Below, one piece after another: positions 18,320 through 26,884 of a DNA stretch of 64,000 nt. Position 1 is the first letter of the stretch, and each line of letters starts with the position of its first letter. A program made the position numbers and the translations under genes. The notes beneath the pieces are model-generated. The model saw only the letters and a list, made by a program, of their open reading frames with translations. It searched no databases and was not told the DNA's origin. Source of the stretch: DATMRS01 sp035566015 (GTDB lineage: Bacteria > Pseudomonadota > Alphaproteobacteria > Sphingomonadales > Sphingomonadaceae); NCBI GenBank assembly GCA_035566015.1, contig DATMRS010000023.1:248001-312000 (forward strand), written 5' to 3'.

Positions 18320-19474
18320 TCAGGCGAATTGGGCGATAAAATCAGTGACAGCGTCATACAATGACTGGGTATCGACACCGCCGTAATCCTGATTGTCGAT
18401 CAGAAGCAGCGGGATGCTCCCAAGCGCATCGCGTTGCAGCGGCACGTCCCAGCGAGGTGCGGGATCGCCATTGTAGATGAAGCAGACAACGGCATCGGCA
18501 CCCGCCTGCCGTGCCTGTTCGGCCGTATACCGCGCCCGCGCCACCGCGCTGAACTTGGCAGACGCGGGCGGTGCGAAGTGATAACGATCGATCACCGCAT
18601 CGAGCGGATCGGCGGCACCTTCCTCAACCAGCAACGCACTGCCACGATCGCCCCAGTCGAAATCCTCGCCGACAATTATCGCTCCGGCCTTTTCGATCGC
18701 ACGATAGATATCAAGTGAATCATGCGCACTGCCGGTCATGAACAAACGCTTGCCGTCGAGCTTCGGGAACCCCGACGCTGTATCGAGGAGGGCCGAAACG
18801 AGCAGGCTATGTTGCTCGCGCGGCATGAAACGTGCGGAACTGCTGATGGCAAGCGCATCCGCACCCGTGAGACGGGCAGGCCGCTGCCGTCGCAGCGCCG
18901 TCACCTGTTGCAACAAGCGGCGATTGACATTGCACTGGATGATCGCCTGGCGGAGCGATGCTTCTGCGACGGGTCTCCCGCTCCACGTCTCCAGAAGTTT
19001 GAGGAGTGCACGGCCGCGCACGCGATTGTAGAGCCCGGAGGAGCGGTGCGGCCCATGCAGCAGATCAAAAAAGTGGACCCGCTCGGGCACCGCGGCTACC
19101 TGATCGGGCTCGATCTTGCGGAGTGCACGTATGATGTAGAACAGCCTCACGAGCAGTTCGGAATCACGGCCGATGATCAGTTGGTCGAGTGGACCATTTG
19201 CACCTTCAAGCAAGCGGTGAAGGATCGAGCGTGTCTTGCCGTCCGCCATCGCCCCCAGCAGCCTGTCGCCCGTTTCAGCGTCGCCCTTCGGATCGCCGCA
19301 TAGCTCAACCGGCACATAGCCACAGGCAATCAGCAACTCGGCAGGCACATCGCCGCCGACATGCGCAGCGACGCGATGGCCATTTTCACTCAGTGTCCGA
19401 ACGGCATCGAAGCGTTGATCGAACAGAGCGTGAAATTGGGCGATCGCTGTGCCAGCGTCCATTATATCGCTCAT
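18320..19474 (-). CDS. 2-hydroxyacyl-CoA dehydratase/benzoyl-CoA reductase family protein, atypical (subunit 2)
   Basis: The protein has 384 residues. DVPAELLIACGYVPVELCGDP is the usual opening, and LDQLIIGRDSELLVRLF with HFFDLLHGPHRSS follow the family pattern. The usual first and second cluster cysteines are not at their places (GDRLLGAMADG, GRDSELL), and the late CDP-type motif reads YNGDPAP. Cysteines present are 51, 59, 181 and 331. Cys331 lies close to the late motif but is shifted from it. With the 429-residue neighbour it should form the heterodimer typical of the family. Its start codon overlaps the stop of the MFS gene (ATGA). The substrate and even the reaction type are uncertain. 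Confidence 0.72.
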   Translation of the reverse strand: MSDIMDAGTAIAQFHALFDQRFDAVRTLSENGHRVAAHVGGDVPAELLIACGYVPVELCGDPKGDAETGDRLLGAMADGKTRSILHRLLEGANGPLDQLIIGRDSELLVRLFYIIRALRKIEPDQVAAVPERVHFFDLLHGPHRSSGLYNRVRGRALLKLLETWSGRPVAEASLRQAIIQCNVNRRLLQQVTALRRQRPARLTGADALAISSSARFMPREQHSLLVSALLDTASGFPKLDGKRLFMTGSAHDSLDIYRAIEKAGAIIVGEDFDWGDRGSALLVEEGAADPLDAVIDRYHFAPPASAKFSAVARARYTAEQARQAGADAVVCFIYNGDPAPRWDVPLQRDALGSIPLLLIDNQDYGGVDTQSLYDAVTDFIAQFA

Positions 19475-20802
19475 GCGTGTTCCTCATGTCCTTGTGGATC
19501 ACGCTCGCCATTGCGGAGGATATCCTCGACAACGAAGCGTGCCGCCAGCCAAAGCGATGCCGCCCCGAGCAGGCAGATCGACGCCGCAGCCGCGATCGAA
19601 TAGATGATGACGCCCGACCCATAAGTCGGCGTAAGATAATCGTTGACCATCCCGACGAATAGTGGGCCGAGGCCGAGCGCGATCAGAGATCCAACAAACC
19701 CGTTCACCGACGAGCCGAGCGCACGTACACGTCGCGGCAGGATCGACTGGATAACCGCGATAATCGGCGCGAATTCAAAGGTCGAGAAAAAGGCCAGCAA
19801 CGCAATACCGGCCAATGAAATCTCGAGCCAAGGGGCGAATACGATCAGGAAGATCGTTGGCGCCTTGAGCGTCGAGGTGATAGCGATCGGCACGATCTTC
19901 CACTTGTCGCCGTAGCGGTGGCTAAGGAGATCGACCACAACTCCACCGCAAATGCCGCCAACAAGTCCGGCCAAACCAGCCGCCATGCCAAGGGAGGCCC
20001 CGATCTGTGCGGGGTTGAGATGATGCACTCGCGCCAGGAAAGTTGGCCCCCAGACGTTAAAGGCCCCCGAGCCGAAGCCGCCGAGCGCAAAACCGAACAT
20101 CACGAACATGAAACTCTTGCGGTCGAACAACGTGCGAAAAGCCTCGCCCAATGGCGGCGCTTGCTCACGCGCCGGTCCTGCCGCCGAGCGGCCGCGCGGA
20201 TCCCGCACGGTGAAAAAGACGACAAGCGCGAGAAGCAGCCCCGGCAAGCCGGCAGCCAGGAATGCTGTTCGCCAGCCATAAGCCTGCTGGACGAGTCCCA
20301 TCAGCGGAAACCCGACCAACGTCGCGACCGGCGCACCGAGTGCAAAAACGGCAATGGCCCGACCGCGCTGATTCTTGGTAAAAAGATCGGACAGCATCGA
20401 ATGATATGCGGGGCTGGTCGATTCCCCAACACCGACGCCGATCCGTCCTAGCACGAACTGGACACCGGAAGCCGCCGTGGCGCATACCACCGTCATCGCG
20501 CTCCATAAGGCGACAGCGAGGGTAATGATCAACCGACGGTCGCTACGATCGGCCCAGCGCGCCGCCGGTATGCCGACCAGCAACTGAATACCGCTGAAGC
20601 CAAAGCCCGCAACAAGGCCGAGTTCGGTGTCCGAAAAATGCATGTCGGCCTTGATGTCATCCAAAGCCAGATTGATGATGTTCCGGTCAAGGACGGCGAA
20701 GGCATAAAGAGCGAAGAACAGGCCCAGCGTCCAATAACGCCTTCCGTTACTTACCCGAAACATCGGCTCCGGCGCGGCGGACGCGATTTCCGCCGTGGCC
20801 AT
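19471..20802 (-). CDS. MFS transporter, spinster-like
   Basis: The protein has 443 residues and twelve membrane segments. The first helix ends AVLDRNIINLALDDIKAD, and GIPAARWADRSDRR is the MFS loop 2-3 motif. LGRIGVGVGESTSPAYHSML matches the helix 5 region seen in spinster-type MFS proteins that accompany catabolic operons in sphingomonads. It probably imports or exports an organic acid or aromatic product across the inner membrane. The ATG at 20802 overlaps the stop of the dioxygenase by one base (TGATG), and its own stop overlaps the next start. It is therefore firmly within the operon. Confidence 0.85.
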   Translation of the reverse strand: MATAEIASAAPEPMFRVSNGRRYWTLGLFFALYAFAVLDRNIINLALDDIKADMHFSDTELGLVAGFGFSGIQLLVGIPAARWADRSDRRLIITLAVALWSAMTVVCATAASGVQFVLGRIGVGVGESTSPAYHSMLSDLFTKNQRGRAIAVFALGAPVATLVGFPLMGLVQQAYGWRTAFLAAGLPGLLLALVVFFTVRDPRGRSAAGPAREQAPPLGEAFRTLFDRKSFMFVMFGFALGGFGSGAFNVWGPTFLARVHHLNPAQIGASLGMAAGLAGLVGGICGGVVVDLLSHRYGDKWKIVPIAITSTLKAPTIFLIVFAPWLEISLAGIALLAFFSTFEFAPIIAVIQSILPRRVRALGSSVNGFVGSLIALGLGPLFVGMVNDYLTPTYGSGVIIYSIAAAASICLLGAASLWLAARFVVEDILRNGERDPQGHEEHA

Positions 20803-22265
20803 CAAAAGGGCTCCCCGATCGGATGTACGCGATCATCCACCCAGTTGCCGTGAATAGCCGCACGGATACGAAAGGGGACATGGCAGAGCGCCAAAGGCCC
20901 CTCGGAAAGGCGCATCGCATCGAGCACGGCCAGATCGCACCGGTTTTCGGCCAGGCGATTGACTACAGTCAGCAGATAGCCGTCCCCCTCCGGCGCATCG
21001 GGCGCGCGCGGTATGAAGACGGGCTCCTGCGGCCCCGAGTCCGGCCCCGTGAAATAGCTGTCGACGATAGCGCCGGTTGCGGCATCGACGCGAGCAACGG
21101 CGTTGAAACCCTGGCGACCACGTCCTGCCCCGATGGCGCGCTCCGCATCATGGTGGAGCATGAACCCCCATCGATAGGGCGCCATCGCCAAACGATCGTC
21201 GATGCGCGGCATTTCGCAGCCCGTCTCGTTCAGCAGCCGCTCCTCGAATGCGTCCGAGTTGGAACGCAGATCGCAGGTCCAACGCGTCAATTGGGGGCGT
21301 CCAGCCCCGGGATCGTAGGGATGGCCGTCTATATCGGGGAAGAAAGGAAAGCTCTGCCGACCGCTGACGCAGGAATCGACATGGACTTTGCCATCCTCCT
21401 CGAACGCGTTCATCACATGATACATCCAGCGTGAAGGTCCATTGAACCACCGGATTTCCGTCGCGTTCGGATCACGCGAAAGAATGCCGAGATGTGTCGG
21501 CAATTTGGAATCCCACGCATAGATAGGGCCACCGGCCTTGATGCGCGCGAGACTGCTCGTGGTCGGCATGACGGCAAAGACGATTTGATCCCGCGTAACG
21601 GCAAAATCATGCATCATAGAAGCATAAGGCGGATCGATCCAAAGTTCGCGCGTGATCTGCCCCGCAGCGTCTGCGACATAAAAGGCAATATCCGGCGTAG
21701 TCTCTCCTTTTGCGGCCGACCCATAAAAGAATAGCTCCCCCGTCTCTGGGTCGATCTTGGGATGAGCGGTCACAGTCTTGCTGGTTACGCGGCCATTATA
21801 ATCCCATGAGCCAATCGTCTCGAGCGTGTTCGGATCAAGTTCGACCGGCAGACTGTCTTCTTTCAACGCGAGCAGCCTTCCTCCATGCCAGATCACATTG
21901 GTGTTCGCCGTTCCGCGATCGACACCAGCCACCGAGGGATCATCGCTGAAGGGGTTGCGATAGTGGCCGAAAAGCGCACGTCTGGCCATGCGTTCACGCT
22001 TGAACTTCTCCGTACGGACGTAGCGGCATCTGAAGTCGACATGTCCATCGCCGAAACGGAACATCGATGCCATCCCGTCGCCGTTTATGAAGACATCATC
22101 TCCATGCCGCGGCGGAAATTGATGTTCCGCCCCACAACGATAGAAGACTCCTCTGATGTTCGGAGGAACTTCGCCGCTGATCTCCAGATCGAACAGATCC
22201 CCTTCCAACCTGACGGGGCGATCAAAATCCTGAAATGTGGGCGTATCGGGAAACGGCTTTACCAT
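20802..22265 (-). CDS. Lignostilbene-type carotenoid cleavage oxygenase
   Basis: The enzyme has 487 residues and a beta-propeller fold with a non-heme iron. The four iron ligands appear as His168 (TVTAHPK), His219 (SMMHDF), His283 (MYHVMN) and His472 (AIHGNW). Phe59, Tyr102 and Lys135 fall within one position of Phe59, Tyr101 and Lys134, which hold the 4-hydroxyphenyl ring in the stilbene oxygenase NOV1 of Novosphingobium aromaticivorans. This favours cleavage of a 4-hydroxystilbene, such as resveratrol or a lignin-derived stilbene, into two aromatic aldehydes rather than carotenoid cleavage. It follows the TonB receptor by 19 bases and overlaps the MFS gene. The substrate is inferred from remembered residue positions. 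Confidence 0.87.
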   Translation of the reverse strand: MVKPFPDTPTFQDFDRPVRLEGDLFDLEISGEVPPNIRGVFYRCGAEHQFPPRHGDDVFINGDGMASMFRFGDGHVDFRCRYVRTEKFKRERMARRALFGHYRNPFSDDPSVAGVDRGTANTNVIWHGGRLLALKEDSLPVELDPNTLETIGSWDYNGRVTSKTVTAHPKIDPETGELFFYGSAAKGETTPDIAFYVADAAGQITRELWIDPPYASMMHDFAVTRDQIVFAVMPTTSSLARIKAGGPIYAWDSKLPTHLGILSRDPNATEIRWFNGPSRWMYHVMNAFEEDGKVHVDSCVSGRQSFPFFPDIDGHPYDPGAGRPQLTRWTCDLRSNSDAFEERLLNETGCEMPRIDDRLAMAPYRWGFMLHHDAERAIGAGRGRQGFNAVARVDAATGAIVDSYFTGPDSGPQEPVFIPRAPDAPEGDGYLLTVVNRLAENRCDLAVLDAMRLSEGPLALCHVPFRIRAAIHGNWVDDRVHPIGEPF

Positions 22266-22284
22266 GTCTACCTAACCCCAGTTT

Positions 22285-24612
22285 TTAGAATTTATACTTG
22301 ATGCTGCCGTAGATGGCCCTTGGAACCGCAGGAATGGCGATAAATTGGCCGCCTGCTGCCTGGTATGCAGCATATGTGAAGTAATATTCGTTTGAGAGAT
22401 TGGTGCCGATCACCGACAATGTCAGATTATCGGCAAAGCGAGGTTCAAGAGAAATACGCGCGCCATAAAGCGTGTACCCCTTCTGATAGGATAGCTCATC
22501 CGACAAAGTCAGATAGGTCGCGCTACGATATGACGAATCGCCGTGCAGCGTCAGGTCACCTATACCCGTTGGAACTCGCCAATCTACCGCAAGGTTGACA
22601 TTCCATTTGGGAACGCTGGCCAGCTTATCCGTGATCTCGGTTCCGGAGGCGATCGCACCGGCCGTCAACTTGGTAAATTCGTCATGGATATAGCCGATGC
22701 CAGCCTGAAAACTCAGTCCGCCCACAGGCTGTGCCGTCGCTTCGACCTCGAAGCCATAAAGCTTCGCATTGCCCGCATTTTGCGTGGTGCGCAGGTTCAC
22801 GCCCGTGTCGGGGTCAGGGACCTGGACGGTGAGTTGGATGTCTTTATAAAGGCTGTAGAAAGTCGCAGCGTTCACCGTCAGCCGCCGATCGAACCATTGC
22901 GACTTTATACCCGCTTCATAAGAAGTCAGAGTCTCGGGCGCGAAAGCGGGATCGGGAATAAGCGGATTGGTCCCGTTGGGACTCCAACCACCACTTTTGT
23001 AGCCAACGGAATAGGTGGCATACAGCAACAGATCGTCCTTCGGATGAAGATTCACCCCGATCTTAGGCGTAAATTTTTCCCAAGTGTCGCGATAATCACG
23101 TGGCGGCACCTGGTATTTATCCAACTGCGTGAAGATTGAATATTGGAACAATCTCTTATGGTCGACGGTATATCGCGCACCTGCTACGATATCTATCAAA
23201 TTATTCAGCTTCAGAGTTTCTTGGGTAAAAACTGAGTAACTCCGCCCGCTATAATTATTGTAGGTAAAGGTATCCTTTGCGTCGCGCTCCAGATGTGTAA
23301 CCTCATACAAGCCATGGAAATTCTGGGTCGCGGTGCGGCGATTGCCGCTTTCCCAGAAGCCATAAGCTCCGATGAGAACCGACAGACGGTCGTCGAACGC
23401 GCTACCCGCCAACTGGAATTCCTGGCTGATCTGACGATCCGTAACATGCTCGCCATCATGCGGATTACCCAAGATGGGATAAGGGGTCGCCGAAGCATTA
23501 CCGCCGCCAGTATAGGTTCGAACATGGCGGTAGGCGGAAATCGAACGCAATGACCACTGATCGGCAAGTTGATAGCCTACGTTGAGCGCAATGCCGTAGA
23601 TGTCGTAATCGTCATGCGGATCCGAATCCTTTTCACCATAGGCGCTATAGGGTCCAGGCGAATTGAAACGGAAATCGACGATCGTGTCCGCCGGAAGCCC
23701 AAGCTGTTCATTGAGAACCGGTACGGCGATCTCATTATAACGCTGATAGGTCGCAACGATCTTGTCGCGATACGTATAGGTAGGGCGCCCCTTGTTCCGT
23801 TGGCGGCTATAGTCGCCGGTCAGGTCGATCGTGAGATCACTCGACGGCGTCAGGCGCAGCGCCCCTTTGCCAACCCATCGGTTGGTACCGCCCGTCGGCA
23901 GGTCCGCAGTAAGCTGGCGGCCATAGCCGTCGGTATTGAAACGGCCTATACCCAGCTTGATCCCCAGCAATCCATCGAGCAGCGGTGCATTGATACCGCC
24001 AAGGAAATCACGCTGATTGCGCTGCCCGAGGCGAACTTCTGCCGATCCGGACAATTCGCCCGACGTTCGAGGCCGTTGCGTAACGATGCTAATCGCGCCA
24101 CCAACCGTATTACGGCCGAACAAAGTCCCCTGCGGACCCTTGAGCACCTCGATACGGTCGATATCGACAATATCCATCAGCCCGCCAGCCGTCTTCGCGA
24201 CATAAACACCATCGATGTAAACGCCGACACCCGGCTCGAGCGGAAAAAGATAGTCACCCGATCCGACGCCGCGAATATAGGCAGCAATGGCACCGCCACC
24301 GCCCGCCGGTCGGTTGGTGGAGGTGATTACCGCATTGGGCGTGAAGCGATTGAGGTCGCTCATATTGGTGATCGCTTTGTCTTCGAGCGCGGCGCCCGTG
24401 AAGACCGTGATCGCTATCGGCGTCTCCTGAAGACGGGTTTCGCGCCTCTCCGCGGTGACGACGATGTCCCGCGTGTCGGTCAATGGCGCCACACCCGACA
24501 CGGGTCCGGTCGTTTCTTGCGCCGCAAGTGGCACCGCCCACAATATAGCCGGGCAACTGGCAGCCAGCAGCGCGCGGCGGAGACCCGCATAACGAATGTC
24601 GACCCCCTTCAT
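22285..24612 (-). CDS. TonB-dependent outer-membrane receptor heading the stilbene-type operon
   Basis: The receptor has 775 residues, with a signal peptide ending near VPLAAQE. RDIVVTAERRETRLQETPI is the TonB-box and plug start. YIRGVGSGDY, VYIDGVYVAKT and RIEVLKGPQGTLFGRNTVGG are plug motifs, and the barrel ends in YGSIKYKF. The ribosome site GGAGGAGGGG precedes the ATG. It is the first gene of a six-gene operon that ends with the CoA-transferase. By position it probably imports the stilbenoid or aromatic substrate. Its codons look more A/T-rich than those of the later sphingolipid genes, which may hint at separate acquisition. Confidence 0.9.
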   Translation of the reverse strand: MKGVDIRYAGLRRALLAASCPAILWAVPLAAQETTGPVSGVAPLTDTRDIVVTAERRETRLQETPIAITVFTGAALEDKAITNMSDLNRFTPNAVITSTNRPAGGGGAIAAYIRGVGSGDYLFPLEPGVGVYIDGVYVAKTAGGLMDIVDIDRIEVLKGPQGTLFGRNTVGGAISIVTQRPRTSGELSGSAEVRLGQRNQRDFLGGINAPLLDGLLGIKLGIGRFNTDGYGRQLTADLPTGGTNRWVGKGALRLTPSSDLTIDLTGDYSRQRNKGRPTYTYRDKIVATYQRYNEIAVPVLNEQLGLPADTIVDFRFNSPGPYSAYGEKDSDPHDDYDIYGIALNVGYQLADQWSLRSISAYRHVRTYTGGGNASATPYPILGNPHDGEHVTDRQISQEFQLAGSAFDDRLSVLIGAYGFWESGNRRTATQNFHGLYEVTHLERDAKDTFTYNNYSGRSYSVFTQETLKLNNLIDIVAGARYTVDHKRLFQYSIFTQLDKYQVPPRDYRDTWEKFTPKIGVNLHPKDDLLLYATYSVGYKSGGWSPNGTNPLIPDPAFAPETLTSYEAGIKSQWFDRRLTVNAATFYSLYKDIQLTVQVPDPDTGVNLRTTQNAGNAKLYGFEVEATAQPVGGLSFQAGIGYIHDEFTKLTAGAIASGTEITDKLASVPKWNVNLAVDWRVPTGIGDLTLHGDSSYRSATYLTLSDELSYQKGYTLYGARISLEPRFADNLTLSVIGTNLSNEYYFTYAAYQAAGGQFIAIPAVPRAIYGSIKYKF

Positions 24613-24640
24613 CAGATCCCCTCCTCCATATTTCCGACAG

Positions 24641-24668
24641 ATTGTATGCTATTTTGAGCACAATGCAA
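24641..24668 (-). promoter_or_regulatory. Promoter of the TonB-dioxygenase operon with embedded palindrome
   Basis: Read on the minus strand, TTGCAT (24668-24663) and TACAAT (24646-24641) are separated by 16 bases, a fair sigma-70-like promoter. It lies 29 bases before the receptor start. The spacer holds the inverted repeat TGCT-N6-AGCA (24647-24660), and outer ATTGT/ACAAT arms (24641-24664) frame the whole. This layout suits repression by the divergent GntR regulator. It is a prediction from sequence only. Confidence 0.5.
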
Positions 24669-24791
24669 GAGGCGGTGGCTTTTCTCGACAACCTTTATGC
24701 TTTAAGCTGAGCTTCCGGTTCACGTTGATGCCACACCTGCGCTGAGGCGCTGTGTCGCGGAGGCAAGAGCCGCCTTATTACATGCGGGAAA

Positions 24792-25457
24792 ATGGCTTTG
24801 ACCGAATCGCACGCACATGAAGGCAAGTTCGACGATCTTGCCGATTTCCTACGTGAGCATATTCGGACTGGCCTCCTGAACCCAGGCCAGCGATTGATCG
24901 AAACCGATGTCGCGCGCGAGCGCGGCGTGTCGCGCACAAAGGTTCGCCAGGCGCTGCAACGTCTGGCGGGCGAAGGTCTTGTTGCCCTCGAAGCCAATCG
25001 GGGCGCCTCGGTGCGCCGTTTCGATGCCACTCATCTTTCCGAGATTTACGAGGTTCGCGAAGCGCTTGAAGCTATTGCGGCGAGGCGCCTGACCGAACGC
25101 CTTGACGACGGAACGCGTGCTGGCATCCAGCAGATTCAGGCCGACCTCGACCGCGCCGAGGACGAGGGGGAGGGAGAGCGTTATGCGGCAGCCAATGAAC
25201 GACTGCACCAGTTCATCGTCGACCATTGCGGCAACGATTATATTCGATCCGCGCTGAGCCCGCTCTGGATTCCGGCATTTCGTCTCTCGCTGCGACGTGC
25301 TTTTTCCCAAGATTATATGCGCAAATCCAACGCGTCGCACCGGTTGATTACTGCCGCGATTCTGACCGGTGATGGCGAGGTGGCCGAAGCGACGATGCGT
25401 TCGCATATTGGCAAATCACGATCGCTTATCCATGGCCCGACGGAGCGGTGGCATTAG
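24792..25457 (+). CDS. GntR family transcriptional regulator with FCD domain
   Basis: The regulator has 221 residues. The winged helix spans about residues 10-75: LADFLREHIRTGLLNPGQRL, ETDVARERGVSRTKVRQALQ and LEANRGASVRRF. The all-helical FCD ligand domain follows, with EIYEVREALEAIAARRL and ANERLHQFIVDHCGN. Members usually release DNA when they bind an organic acid pathway intermediate, often coordinated by a metal through conserved histidines. The gene is divergent from the TonB-dioxygenase operon (179-base gap) and is followed by an MFS gene, so it is the natural regulator of both. Confidence 0.88.
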   Translation: MALTESHAHEGKFDDLADFLREHIRTGLLNPGQRLIETDVARERGVSRTKVRQALQRLAGEGLVALEANRGASVRRFDATHLSEIYEVREALEAIAARRLTERLDDGTRAGIQQIQADLDRAEDEGEGERYAAANERLHQFIVDHCGNDYIRSALSPLWIPAFRLSLRRAFSQDYMRKSNASHRLITAAILTGDGEVAEATMRSHIGKSRSLIHGPTERWH

Positions 25458-25460
25458 TAG

Positions 25461-25483
25461 TGTATACAATTTGATTGACAATC
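25461..25483 (+). promoter_or_regulatory. Operator-like palindromes before the MFS gene
   Basis: Directly after the gntR stop, TGTATACA (25461-25468) is a perfect 8-base palindrome of the TNGTNTACNA kind bound by FCD-type GntR proteins. GATTGACAATC (25473-25483) is a second short palindrome and contains a TTGACA -35-like hexamer. The pair lies 29 bases before the MFS start. GntR control of the transporter is inferred. Confidence 0.4.
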
Positions 25484-25511
25484 GCCTGCTAGTCTCTCAC
25501 TAGCCGTCGCG

Positions 25512-26831
25512 ATGATAAAACCTGGTAGAGCGGCGCTTGGTGCGGCATCCGGATGCCTGAAGCAGCACGGTCAGGTTCGTGCTGGCACGCGCATCGCTTT
25601 CCTGGCAATGCTCGCGGTCTCGCTGGGCTCAGCGGCGGGAACCACTGCGATGCAGTCGCTGCTGCCAAGTATCGGCCGCTCAACAGGCATCGCCGACAAT
25701 CTGATTGTCTCAATCTCCTGTCTCTCCGCACTGCTTTCGATCTTTGCCGCGCCGTTCTGGTCACAGAAAGTCACGATCCACGGGGAAAAGCGGGTCGCGC
25801 TCCTCGGCGTAGCGGGCGTCGTCCTGGCCATGAGCGGCACAGGCCTCGTCATCATCGTGGGAACGCGTTACGACTGGTCACCCTTAGCCATATTGATCGC
25901 GCTGATCCTGGCACGGGCCCTCTACGGCGTGCTGGGCCTTGCCTCGCAGCCCGCGGTGCAAACCTATGTCGGCTGCCGCACGCCGCTGGAGCGGCGCACG
26001 AGCGCAATGGCGCTGTTCGCATCAATGTGGGGACTGGGCAGCATTCTCGGGCCGGCCGTCGCTCCATTTCTGGTGGGCGATGAATTAGGCCTCGCTGGCC
26101 CGTTCTTCACCTTCGCCACTATCGCTCTCATCACCGGGCTGCTCGTCTGGCGCGTGGTTCCCGATATTTCGCCGATATCTGCACCGGCAGCAAAAGGGAG
26201 CAGCGTGCGCGAACTGTTCGATAGGACGACCGCCCCCTTCATCCTCTATGGGGCGATCACCGGCATCGTTTCCGCAAGCGCCAACCAGACTGTGGGTTTC
26301 GTCGTAATCGATCAACTTCATATCGCGCCCGCCGCCGCGGCAGTCGCAATCGGGATGATGATGACGGTCGGCGCGATCGCCACGCTTGTGGCCCAGTGGG
26401 GATTGGTCAACTTGCTCAACCTGCGCCCCAGGCAACTCATGCGCTGGGGCGCACTGATTGGAATGGGCGGCAGCCTCCTACAGGCGACCGCGATCGATTC
26501 CTATCCTCTGATGATGATCGGATTCGGCATCGCCTCGTTGGGGTTTGGCATGACGCGCCCTGGCTTCATCGCTGGCGCCTCCCTCGCCGTACCGTCCGAA
26601 AGGCAGGCCGAAGCCGCCGGAGGCACGTCCGCCGTGGGGGCGTTTGGCCTCGTCATAGGGCCTGTGGCGGCGCTCACGCTGTACCAATGGGATCGGCAGC
26701 TTCCCTTTCTGCTTGGTGGTGTCTTGATGGCGGCAATGGCCTTATACGCCTTTGCCTCGCCCCGCCTTCATTCGTACGGCAAAGGGCATGAACCGCTTAT
26801 CGTGTCGCCCGAATTGGAGGTCGGCCGATGA
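25512..26831 (+). CDS. MFS transporter downstream of gntR
   Basis: The protein has 439 residues with 12 hydrophobic segments. The N-terminal extension (MIKPGRAALGAASG) may be partly untranslated, as no clear ribosome site marks the ATG at 25512. The order of helices and the internal GAITGIVSASANQTVGF and GMTRPGFIAGASLAV segments place it in the major facilitator superfamily, near drug-resistance-type members. It lies 54 bases after gntR, behind palindromes that could bind that regulator. It may therefore export or import a compound of the same pathway as the divergent operon. The substrate is unknown. Confidence 0.82.
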   Translation: MIKPGRAALGAASGCLKQHGQVRAGTRIAFLAMLAVSLGSAAGTTAMQSLLPSIGRSTGIADNLIVSISCLSALLSIFAAPFWSQKVTIHGEKRVALLGVAGVVLAMSGTGLVIIVGTRYDWSPLAILIALILARALYGVLGLASQPAVQTYVGCRTPLERRTSAMALFASMWGLGSILGPAVAPFLVGDELGLAGPFFTFATIALITGLLVWRVVPDISPISAPAAKGSSVRELFDRTTAPFILYGAITGIVSASANQTVGFVVIDQLHIAPAAAAVAIGMMMTVGAIATLVAQWGLVNLLNLRPRQLMRWGALIGMGGSLLQATAIDSYPLMMIGFGIASLGFGMTRPGFIAGASLAVPSERQAEAAGGTSAVGAFGLVIGPVAALTLYQWDRQLPFLLGGVLMAAMALYAFASPRLHSYGKGHEPLIVSPELEVGR

Positions 26832-26884
26832 AGGCGCCCGTCTCTCGCGGCATTTGACGAGATGGATTAGGGAACTGCAATCCG

